DNA of 64,000 nucleotides from NCBI RefSeq assembly GCF_001891085.1, contig NZ_JXUP01000006.1, positions 62,001 to 126,000 on the forward strand, read 5' to 3'. Under the pieces are notes generated by a model. That model searched no databases, was not told the DNA's origin, and worked only from the letters and a program-made list of their open reading frames with translations. A program made the position numbers and the translations under genes. Below, piece by piece: positions 1-7,331 of this stretch. Within the stretch, counting starts at the first letter, position 1, and each line of letters begins with the position of its first letter. Source of the DNA: Campylobacter concisus (lineage in GTDB: Bacteria; Campylobacterota; Campylobacteria; Campylobacterales; Campylobacteraceae).

Positions 1-1
1 C

Positions 2-376
2 AGTGCAAAATCGCCAAGCATAGCCCTAAATGTGAGACTTCCGTTTGAACAAAATACAAACCCTTACGTCACGGCAAAATATCTCTTTTCAAATTTAAGC
101 CCAAGAAAATTTGCACTCACCGATCGCTCAGTCGCATTTGTCGTCTTTCCGGGCGGCTTTGGTACTCTTGATGAACTTTTTGAAATTTTAGTACTTGCTC
201 AAGTTGGTAGCAAAAAAGTAAAAATTTTTCTTTTTGGGAGTGAGTTTTGGCAAGGGCTTGATGAATTTATAAAAAATACGCTAGTTAGTCAAAAAACAAT
301 AAAAAAAGAAGATATAAATTTATACAAAATCACCGATGATTTAGAGCTTATTGCAAACGAAATTTTGGCTATTTAA
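2..376 (+). CDS. LOG family protein, 5' end outside window
   Basis: This is the C-terminal part of a LOG-type (lysine decarboxylase-like fold) protein. Enzymes of this family, where studied, are cytokinin riboside monophosphate phosphoribohydrolases acting on nucleoside monophosphates in the cytoplasm. The signature PGGFGTLDE is visible at about residue 50 of the visible part, matching the family PGGxGTxxE phosphate-binding motif. The reading frame is open to the left edge of the window, and the residues there (SIALNVRLPFEQ) fit the family, so the GTG at 32 is not the true start. The gene ends 48 bases before mnmA, so the two could be co-transcribed. Its bacterial role is often unclear; the family call is firm, the function is not. 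Confidence 0.85.
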   Translation, partial: SAKSPSIALNVRLPFEQNTNPYVTAKYLFSNLSPRKFALTDRSVAFVVFPGGFGTLDELFEILVLAQVGSKKVKIFLFGSEFWQGLDEFIKNTLVSQKTIKKEDINLYKITDDLELIANEILAI

Positions 377-424
377 AAATAAGATATAAAATATCCCCTT
401 TTAAATTTCAAAGAGGTAAAAAAT

Positions 425-1447
425 ATGAAAGTAATGGTCGCAATGAGCGGTGGTGTAGATAGCACTATGACGGCTAAATTTCTGCAAGAAGCTGGTCATG
501 AAGTGCAAGGTTGCTATATGATGCTACATCAAAAGCCAGGATATCACGAAGAAAATATCAGAAAAGTAAAAAAAGTAGGCGAGTATCTTGGCATAAAGGT
601 ACATATTTTGGATCTGCAGGATAAATTTAACGAGTTTGTCTATGATCCTTTTGTGAAGCTCTATAAAGAGGGCAAGACGCCAAATCCTTGTGCTTTGTGC
701 AATAAATTTATAAAGCTTGGTGCGTTGCTTGATTTTGCAAAGGCAAATGGCTGTGAGAAGCTCGCTACTGGGCATTATGTGCAAGTTATTGATGGATTTA
801 TCACATGTGCAAAAGATCCTAGCAAGGATCAAAGCTACTTTTTAGCCCAAGTGCCAAAAGAGATATTAAAAGATGTTATTTTCCCGCTTGGGGATAAATT
901 TAAAAAAGATATAAAAGAGCTTGCAAGAAGTGTAAAAGTGCTTGAAGAATTTGCTACGCAGGCAGAAAGTAGCGAAATTTGCTTTGTGGAAGATACCTAT
1001 ATCGAAGTTTTAAATAAGCATTACAATACAAATTTACCAGGAAATGTGGTTGATAAAGATGGCAAAATAATCGGCCGCCACCAAGGCTATATGCACTATA
1101 CTATCGGTAAACGCCGTGGTTTTGAGGTTTTTGGTGCTCATGAGCCACATTTTGTTATAAAGATAAATGCCGATAAAAATGAGATCGTTGTGGGAACAAA
1201 AGATGACCTGGCTCAAAAAGTAGTCGAGCTTGAAAACGTAAATTTGTTTATAGATAAAGATAAATTTGATTGCGAAACCAAGATAAGATATAGAAGCCCT
1301 AAACTTGATGCTTTTGTTGAGGTTGATAAAGAGAATAAAACAGCAAAACTAACGCTAAATCAAAATGCACTTGGTGTGGCACAAGGCCAGCTTTGTGTTA
1401 TGTATGATGGCGATAAGGTTATTGCAAGTGGATTTATAAAAGGCTAG
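425..1447 (+). CDS. mnmA: tRNA-specific 2-thiouridylase MnmA
   Basis: MnmA activates the wobble uridine of tRNA Lys, Glu and Gln with ATP and inserts sulfur to give s2U34, with sulfur delivered by a cysteine desulfurase relay. The 340 residues match the usual length. The PP-loop motif SGGVDS lies at residues 8-13. The two catalytic cysteines are in NPCALCN near residue 88 and in SSEICFV in the middle of the protein. The ATG at 425 is preceded by AGAGG. The stop codon sits inside a strong hairpin, so transcription probably ends before the downstream tRNA-Asn. The base composition is AT-rich like the rest of the core genome and unlike the FDH genes that follow. Confidence 0.97.
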   Translation: MKVMVAMSGGVDSTMTAKFLQEAGHEVQGCYMMLHQKPGYHEENIRKVKKVGEYLGIKVHILDLQDKFNEFVYDPFVKLYKEGKTPNPCALCNKFIKLGALLDFAKANGCEKLATGHYVQVIDGFITCAKDPSKDQSYFLAQVPKEILKDVIFPLGDKFKKDIKELARSVKVLEEFATQAESSEICFVEDTYIEVLNKHYNTNLPGNVVDKDGKIIGRHQGYMHYTIGKRRGFEVFGAHEPHFVIKINADKNEIVVGTKDDLAQKVVELENVNLFIDKDKFDCETKIRYRSPKLDAFVEVDKENKTAKLTLNQNALGVAQGQLCVMYDGDKVIASGFIKG

Positions 1448-1463
1448 TTGTAGCCTTTTATAA
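1434..1463 (+). terminator. Terminator hairpin of mnmA
   Basis: Two perfect 13-base arms (1434-1446 and 1451-1463) surround a GTTG loop. The right arm contains a T-run, and AT-rich sequence follows. The mnmA stop codon lies in the left arm and loop. A-rich sequence on the other side would also let it act in the reverse direction. Confidence 0.7.
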
Positions 1464-1559
1464 AAATTTATTGGGCTCTGTACAATTTTTTATAAATTAA
1501 GCTAAAATTTATTGACAAAACATATCTTTTCGTCTATAATACGAGCTCTTTTCAAGTGT

Positions 1560-1638
<79 letters not shown>

Positions 1639-1967
1639 CTTATAAAAATCCCTTTTAAACCCCGATTTTACCGATGTTTTGAGAGCTTTAAGCTTTACTG
1701 GTTTTATTAAATTTGTTCCCTATTTGTTCCTAAATTTTTTTAATATTCCAATTTCTCACTATGTTTTCTAAGTCAATCTAAGATACCTTATTTTTGTTTT
1801 TAAAAACATGAAAATAATTTTTTACTCTCAACTGCTCTAAAATACCCTAAGGAACCATAGGGTATTAATTTTTTTCAAAAACTATCCAAAAACCGCTTAA
1901 AATGATAAAAGTAAATGAAAAGTACATATAATTAGTTATATAAGAATAAGCAGAAGGATAAAATGGG
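1639..1967. other. Island left end, no gene seen
   Basis: This 329-base AT-rich stretch lies between tRNA-Asn and the first island gene. It holds the diverged continuation of the attachment repeat (1644-1694). It also holds a 23-base sequence (1708-1730) that recurs with one mismatch in the same orientation at 24349-24371, next to the integrase start. These could be arm-type binding sites for the integrase. I see no credible reading frame here. Confidence 0.6.
1708..1730 (+). repeat. Internal direct repeat, left copy (possible integrase arm site)
   Basis: A 23-base sequence containing GTTCCCTATTTGTTCC lies about 75 bases inside the left attachment core. The copy at 24349-24371 differs only by A for G. 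Placement just inside both ends fits arm-type integrase or excisionase sites, but that role is inferred. Confidence 0.55.
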
Positions 1968-2234
1968 ATGCTTAACGAACTATATAACGATGCAGAGTAC
2001 AAAACGCTTCTTGAGCACATATCTAGTCAATATAAAGGAAAGGTGGTTTTAGACAGAAAGCAAACCGCAGCGGTTCTTGGTATTGGTATATCCACTCTTG
2101 ATCTTCGTATATCGCAGGGTAGGGATATTCCTCGCTACATTAAAATGGGCGATGCGAAAAATTCTCGTATAGCTTTTGCGATCACTGATATTGCGGCTTA
2201 TATTTTTCAAAAAAGGGTTAAAACATGCTCTTAA
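1968..2234 (+). CDS. AlpA/excisionase-like small DNA-binding protein
   Basis: This 88-residue protein has a central segment (about residues 30-62) that reads as a MerR/AlpA-type winged helix-turn-helix: KQTAAVLGIGISTLDLRI, followed by a P-R-Y-I-K stretch typical of AlpA-like proteins. Such proteins serve as excisionases or as activators of integrase genes on islands. It is the first gene inside the tRNA-Asn attachment site, with GAAGGA 10-15 bases upstream of the ATG. The relaxase-like gene follows after 34 bases, so the two probably form an operon. I infer a role in excision or replication control. A plasmid-type helix-turn-helix regulator is the main alternative. Confidence 0.6.
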   Translation: MLNELYNDAEYKTLLEHISSQYKGKVVLDRKQTAAVLGIGISTLDLRISQGRDIPRYIKMGDAKNSRIAFAITDIAAYIFQKRVKTCS

Positions 2235-2268
2235 TTCCTATAGTAGATAATAAAGAAAAGGACTAAAA

Positions 2269-3933
2269 ATGAGTAATGCCCTTCAAATCGATGGACACAA
2301 TGTGGTTCTTTGCGTTAGAAGCGAGTTTTTAACTTTAAGAAGGGCTATCGTACGATACGAGCACAATGTTAGAGAGGTCGAGCACGCCTCTAAGATCGGA
2401 TATCTTAGAGGTAACAGCCGAAATAATAGATACATAGTGCTTAGCGAGTATAATGACAACGGCCACATGCGAGAGATCGCAGCCGGAGATAAAGAATTTA
2501 GCGATAAGAAATATATAAAAGCGCTTTTGAGAAAATATTACGAAAAGATGAAAGCCGACTACGAAGCCCAATCAAAAACCTATAAAAACGGCAAGGTAGT
2601 AAAGAATCGTTGGCGAGAAAACATGGTAGGATTTTCAGAGGTAGTTATTAGCTTTGGTACTCAAAGACCAAAAGAACCCAAAGAAGGTTTAAGCCAAATC
2701 GAGACAAATTTTATCAACGCCCAGGTTTCGCTTGATAGAGTTAGAAGATTCGCAAACGATTATTGCGCTAAATATGGCGTTAAATGCCTGCTAATCGCTG
2801 AGCATAACGACGAAAAGACCAAGCATTATCAGCTTATTTTTACGAATTATCAATTTGAAAATCACAAAAACCTTAGGTTTAACGGCAAGGGCGAAACGAA
2901 AGACTTTGGTAGAAGTATGCAGGAAATGGGAGGGGCGGCGTTTGAAGGCGTAGCAATGCGTGGCGAAATCGGCAGTAAGGCAAGACATAAAAATTTAAAG
3001 CAAATGCACAAAACAGAAAAAGAATATAGCGACGAGCAAAAGCTAAAAAAGAAAATAAAGCAACTCGTAATTAAGCAAGCAAAGAAGTATATAAAAAAAG
3101 AAAAACCTATATTCGGTAAAGAATATTTTAGAATAGAAACCGAGGACGACAAAGCTTTTGTAGAAGATCTTGCAAATTTGGTATTAGAGCAAATGCAAAA
3201 TAAGATAAGTATAATTACCGACGGCAAACTAAAACAAACGGTCGAGGAATTAACCAAGCAACTTTTAAATAAAGGCGAGATAATATCAAAAAATAATAAA
3301 CTAGAGCAATCTAATGAAGAGCTAGTCCGAGAGAATAAAAAGCTAAAAGAGCTAAACGCAAATCTAAACAACCAAGACGAAATTAATTTACAAATAAGCA
3401 ACCTCTCGGCCGAGCTAATCCAAAAATATAACGAAAACATTAAACTGCAAAATCAAATAAAAAGCTTTGAAGCAGATAAAGAAAAAATAGACGAATTAAA
3501 ACAAAAAGCAAGTCAAAGCGACATACTAAAAAGCGAGCTTGAAAGAGCCAACGAAGAGCTAAAAAACAAAGAAGGAGTAAACCGATACTTAAAAGAAAGA
3601 AACGAGGGGCTAGAAGCATCGCAAAGAAACGAAGAAGCTTTGAAAGAAGACAATGACAACAAACGAAACGAGATCGCTAAACTACAAACTTCTATAAATA
3701 GCAAAGATCAAAGAATATCCGAGCTGGAAGAAGAAGTAAAAGCTAAAGACGAAACGATAGAAAATTTACAGGATAAGTTATCTATATTAGAAAGCTTTAA
3801 AACGAAGGTTATTAATTTTATCTCAAAAATAAGCAATCTAATACCGAATTTTAGTAGGTTGCTGGATGATGAGTCGACGGAGATAAAAAATGAGATAAAA
3901 GGCAAGTATGATAGGAATGAGATGGGGATATAA
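2269..3933 (+). CDS. MobV/Pre-like relaxase or mobilization protein
   Basis: The N-terminal 250 residues resemble Mob/Pre relaxases. An early segment with REVEHASKIGYLRG is followed near residue 187 by EHNDEKTKHYQL, which resembles the metal-binding HxDExTPHxH motif of the MobV family. Here the usual second and third histidines are partly replaced (K-H-Y-Q), so activity is uncertain. From about residue 320 to 520 the protein is a long charged coiled coil rich in E, K, L and N, as seen in the C-terminal parts of Pre proteins. It would nick at an origin of transfer and pilot the island DNA; no oriT was identified. A clear AAAGGAC ribosome site precedes the ATG. Family assignment is by motif memory only. 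Confidence 0.6.
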   Translation: MSNALQIDGHNVVLCVRSEFLTLRRAIVRYEHNVREVEHASKIGYLRGNSRNNRYIVLSEYNDNGHMREIAAGDKEFSDKKYIKALLRKYYEKMKADYEAQSKTYKNGKVVKNRWRENMVGFSEVVISFGTQRPKEPKEGLSQIETNFINAQVSLDRVRRFANDYCAKYGVKCLLIAEHNDEKTKHYQLIFTNYQFENHKNLRFNGKGETKDFGRSMQEMGGAAFEGVAMRGEIGSKARHKNLKQMHKTEKEYSDEQKLKKKIKQLVIKQAKKYIKKEKPIFGKEYFRIETEDDKAFVEDLANLVLEQMQNKISIITDGKLKQTVEELTKQLLNKGEIISKNNKLEQSNEELVRENKKLKELNANLNNQDEINLQISNLSAELIQKYNENIKLQNQIKSFEADKEKIDELKQKASQSDILKSELERANEELKNKEGVNRYLKERNEGLEASQRNEEALKEDNDNKRNEIAKLQTSINSKDQRISELEEEVKAKDETIENLQDKLSILESFKTKVINFISKISNLIPNFSRLLDDESTEIKNEIKGKYDRNEMGI

Positions 3934-4065
3934 GCAAGTTATCGGCAGTGAGAAATCTTTAATAGATTGTTATATAGTGGTACCGGTAGGACAAATTTTA
4001 CCAAAATGACTAATATGTGATTTTACTTTCAAAATACGATTTTAAAGACAAATTTAGCCAAAAGA

Positions 4066-4090
4066 GTAATATGCTAAATTTGCATATTAC
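4066..4090. promoter_or_regulatory. Palindromic operator upstream of fdhF-like gene (site 1)
   Basis: Perfect 9-base arms, GTAATATGC and GCATATTAC, are separated by seven bases. The core TATGC-N7-GCATA (4070-4086) recurs at 13155-13173 and 21540-21556, with one-mismatch forms at 11202 and 11252. Its centre is about 70 bases upstream of the TATAAT at 4148, a position suited to an activator. The likely binder is the ModE-like protein encoded at 19860-20627. Confidence 0.65.
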
Positions 4091-4147
4091 TTAAATGATT
4101 CTTAATAAAATATATTAATTTTAAAACTAAATTTATATTTACCGTCG

Positions 4148-4153
4148 TATAAT
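4148..4153 (+). promoter_or_regulatory. -10 box of fdhF-like gene
   Basis: A perfect TATAAT lies 39 bases before the ATG at 4192. There is no good -35 match, as is usual in Campylobacter. The AAGGAG ribosome site at about 4181 follows. Confidence 0.55.
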
Positions 4154-4191
4154 AATCTCATGAATTTCAGTAATACCAGAAAGGAGCAAAA

Positions 4192-6435
4192 ATGGAAGAG
4201 ATCGTAAAGACCACCTGTCCATATTGCGGTACGGGCTGCGGCATCGATCTTATCGTGCGAAACGGTAGAATCGTAGATGCCAAACCTAGCAAAGACCACC
4301 ACGTAAACGACGGCGAGCTTTGCTTAAAAGGAATGTTCGGATGGGAGTTCGTAAACTCTCCTAAACGCTTAAGCCGACCGATGATGAGAAAGCTAAACGG
4401 CGTCTACGACAAGCACGGAGAGCTTGAAGAAGTGAGTTTTGAGGAGGTTTATGATTTCCTTGCGGATAAATTTAAATCCACCGTCGCAAAATACGGCCCA
4501 AGCTCGATCATGGGCTTTAGCTCTGCGCGCTCAAATAACGAAGACAACTACGTTTTCCAGAAATTTTTCCGCGCCCAGGGCAGCAACAACGTCGATCACT
4601 GCGCCCGTCTTTGACACGCTCCTACAGTGGCAGGTCTTGCCAGCACGCTAGGAAACGGAACGATGACGAACGATTTGGTCGAATTTGCGACTGACACGGA
4701 CGTATTTTTACTCATCGGTACCAACACGAGCGAGTGCCACCCGATCATCGCTATGCAGATGCAGCGCGGTCTTCAGCGAGGCGCCAAGATGATCGTAGTA
4801 GATCCAAAGCGCACCGATATGGCTAAAAAAGCCGATATTTTCTTGCAAATCCCGATCGGAGCGAATATCAAAACGCTAAATACGATGATGCACGTAATCA
4901 TAGCCGAAAATTTGCAAGACAGCGAATTTATCGAGAAGTACTCCGAGGGATTTGAATATCTAAAAGAAGCGGTTAAGGACTTTACGCCTGAGCGTTTCGA
5001 GCGCGAAACCGGCATAAAAAAAGAGCTCATCATAGAGGCAGCTAGAATGTATGCTAAAGCAGGCGCGGCGGCGATTTGCTACACGATGGGCATCACGCAG
5101 TTTAGCGACGGCACGTCAAACGTCTTTTCGCTATCAAATTTAGCCGTTTTAACGGGAAATTTAGGCAAAAAGGGTGCGGGCGTAAATCCTCTGCGCGGTC
5201 AAAACAACGTCCAAGGCGCATGCGACATGGGCGCGCTGCCTAACGTCATCCCGGCCGGCGCGGTAAACAGTCCTTACGCACAGGAGCAAGCGCGCAAAGT
5301 ATGGCACTTTGAGCTAAATCCGGTTCCGGGCTTTAAGCTAACGCAAGCACCCGATAAAATGGATAGCGGCGAGCTAAAAGTCCTCTACGTCTACGGCGAA
5401 AACCCCGTAATGAGCGACCCTTGGACCGAGCACTTCGCCCACGCCGTGCATCATCTAGACTGCTTTATAGTACAGGATTTGTTTTTCACAGAAAGCGCGC
5501 ACAAGGCCGACGTCGTATTACCTGCCGCTGGCTGGGGCGAAAAGGACGGAACCTTTATCAACACCTCTCGCCGCGTCCAACGCACGCGAAAGGCTAGCGA
5601 GCCCGTTAGCGGCGTGGAGCCTGATTGGAAGGTCGTTTGCAACATCGCAAACCGCATGGGGCTAGAGGGGTTTGATTTTGCGAGCCCTGAGCAAATTTGG
5701 AACGAGCTAAGGGAGCTTATGCCTAAATTTTTCGGCGGTATCAGCTACTATAGACTAGGCAAACTAGGCGGTATCAGCTGGCCGTGCCCCGACGAGGAGC
5801 ATCCGGGTACGCCCGTGCTTTACGCAGATCATAAGTCCATGCTACCTGGCGGTAAATTCCGCTTCGCGCCGGTGCTTTACGTAGACGATAAAGAGGAGCG
5901 CGCTAAAGCCGAGGCCGAATTTAGAGCCAAGATGAATATCCCGGAGGGCTATCCGGTCGGTAGCGGCGCGCTTAGCGAAGTGCCCGACGAGGTATATCCG
6001 TGCCTATTTACGACCGGACGCAAGGTCTATCACTACCACACGGGCACGATGACCAGAGAGTGTCCGGCTCTTGAATACGGTGCTGGCATCGAGGGCGCGC
6101 TCATCGAGGTAAGTCCCGATATCGCTCGCGAGAGGGAGCTAGAGGAGGGCTGCTACGCGCTCGTACAAAACAAACGCGGCCAGATCGCCGCCAAACTGCG
6201 CGTAAATCCGGATCTAAAAGAAGGCACGATATTTACGACCTTCCACTATAGCGAGGCCGACGGTAACGAGCTAGCCAACGCCGGCGATCCCGATCCGCTC
6301 TCAGGCATCACGCCGCTAAAGATGACGATAGCAAACATCAGGCGTCTAAGCGAAGAGGAATTTATCAAATTTAGAGAGCAAAACGAGATGTCGATGCACT
6401 CGGCAAATCCGTATTTATCGCCTGTTAGAGCGTAA
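4192..6435 (+). CDS. fdhF: Selenocysteine formate dehydrogenase, FdhF-like (TGA read-through)
   Basis: The gene is continuous if the TGA at 4612-4614 is read as selenocysteine, residue 141 of 747. The context (CARL-Sec-HAPTVAG) matches the E. coli FdhF active site. The protein oxidises formate to CO2 or runs in reverse, using a bis-pterin Mo or W cofactor. An N-terminal CPYCGTGCG at residues 9-17, plus a later C before LKG, binds a 4Fe-4S cluster. There is no Tat signal, so the enzyme is cytoplasmic. Length is slightly above E. coli FdhF (715). A selenocysteine insertion hairpin follows the TGA. No electron-transfer partner gene is adjacent. The terminator at 6441 makes it monocistronic. It could also be the catalytic chain of a formate-linked hydrogenase or NAD-type complex. 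Confidence 0.93.
4612..4653 (+). promoter_or_regulatory. Selenocysteine insertion element (bSECIS) in fdhF
   Basis: The TGA at 4612-4614 is followed by a hairpin. The lower stem TCCTA (4620-4624) pairs with TAGGA (4649-4653). The upper stem TGGCA (4628-4632) pairs with TGCCA (4638-4642), with a GGTCT apical loop. The loop sequence equals the GGUCU at the tip of the E. coli fdhF element that SelB recognises. Confidence 0.85.
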
Positions 6436-6440
6436 ATTTA

Positions 6441-6462
6441 GGGCGGGAGACCGCCCTTTTTT
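6441..6462 (+). terminator. Rho-independent terminator of fdhF
   Basis: GGGCGG (6441-6446), loop GAGA, CCGCCC (6451-6456), then six T. It lies five bases beyond the stop codon. Confidence 0.9.
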
Positions 6463-6503
6463 CTGCTAAAATTTATCCATTTTTATTTTAAATTTACTAG
6501 TAT

Positions 6504-6648
6504 TCAAATTTGACGAACTAACGATGTAAAATTTAATGAAGCTAAAGAAGTATGAGTCAAATTTAACGAACTATCCATGTAAAATTTAATGAAATCAAAG
6601 AAGTGTGAGTCAAATTTGACGCAGCCAAACCGTGTCAAATTTGATGAG
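6504..6648. repeat. 53-bp tandem repeat, about 2.7 copies
   Basis: Two full 53-base units (6504-6556 and 6557-6609) and a partial third (6610-6648) start with TCAAATTT. Units one and two differ at few positions; the third is more diverged. They lie between the convergent fdhF and fdhB stops. The stretch has no reading frame of note. Confidence 0.75.
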
Positions 6649-6688
6649 ATTACTCGCCCACGCAATCTCGGCGAGAGCGAGCTAAATT

Positions 6689-7330
6689 TTAAGATTTTAT
6701 CTTAAGCCTGTCGCCAGCATAGTAGGCGAGCTTCCAGGTCAGAGTTTGTTTTAGGTCTTTAAAGCCGTAGCCGCGAGCCTTGACTCTGTCGCCGTAGATT
6801 TTTTCTATCATTGCGGATTCTCCTACTAGCAGTGCCTTTGTCGAGCACATCGCCGCACAAACCGGCACCTTTCCTTCGGAAATTCTATCCTGACCGTACT
6901 CTTCGCGCTCGGCTTCGCTATTCGTTGGTAGCGGACCGCCTGCGCACATCGTGCACTTATCCATAGAACCTTTGGCGCCAAATACCCCCTCGCGAGGGAA
7001 CTGAGGCGCGCCGAACGGACACGCGTATAGACAGTATCCGCAGCCGATGCAGATATCTTTGTCGTGTAACACGACGCCGTCGGCTCTGATGTAAAAACAA
7101 TCAACCGGGCAAACCAGCGAGCACGGCGCGTCCTCGCAGTGCATGCAGGCTATCGAGGTTGAAATTTCCTTACCTGGTACGCCTTCGTTTAGCGTGATGA
7201 CGCGGCGGCGGCGGATGCCAAGAGGCAGCTCGTGAGCCTCGTCGCAAGCTACCGCACAGCCGTTACAGTCGATACATCTATCGTCGTCGCAGTAAAATTT
7301 AAGTCTATTGTTATCGTTAAATTCGCTCAT
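6689..7330 (-). CDS. fdhB: Formate dehydrogenase iron-sulfur subunit FdhB
   Basis: This 213-residue electron-transfer subunit carries four cysteine groups that would hold four 4Fe-4S clusters: CIDCNGC near the N-terminus, CMHCEDAPC, CIGCGYC followed by CPFG, and a C-terminal group with CTMC and a CAAMC segment. It receives electrons from the selenocysteine site of FdhA in the periplasm. It starts one base after the fdhA stop, so the two are co-translated. The length equals the C. jejuni FdhB I recall. The membrane cytochrome b subunit FdhC, which normally follows, is absent here: after the stop come only the tandem repeat and the convergent fdhF. FdhC must be encoded elsewhere, or another quinone-reducing partner used. 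Confidence 0.95.
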   Translation of the reverse strand: MSEFNDNNRLKFYCDDDRCIDCNGCAVACDEAHELPLGIRRRRVITLNEGVPGKEISTSIACMHCEDAPCSLVCPVDCFYIRADGVVLHDKDICIGCGYCLYACPFGAPQFPREGVFGAKGSMDKCTMCAGGPLPTNSEAEREEYGQDRISEGKVPVCAAMCSTKALLVGESAMIEKIYGDRVKARGYGFKDLKQTLTWKLAYYAGDRLKIKS

Positions 7331-7331
7331 T

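Noticed and set aside
2862-3440. 192-codon antisense frame under the relaxase gene
   Set aside because: It is a Ser/Phe/Leu-rich shadow of the Glu/Lys-rich coiled coil on the other strand, as are similar long antisense frames in recN and hsd genes.
4612-4626. Apparent stop that splits the fdhF-like gene into two frames, suggesting a pseudogene
   Set aside because: Both parts are in the same frame, the stop is TGA at the exact selenocysteine position of FdhF, and a SECIS hairpin follows.
6504-6648. Tandem repeat as a CRISPR array
   Set aside because: Units are adjacent without spacers and number fewer than three, with no cas genes in the window.
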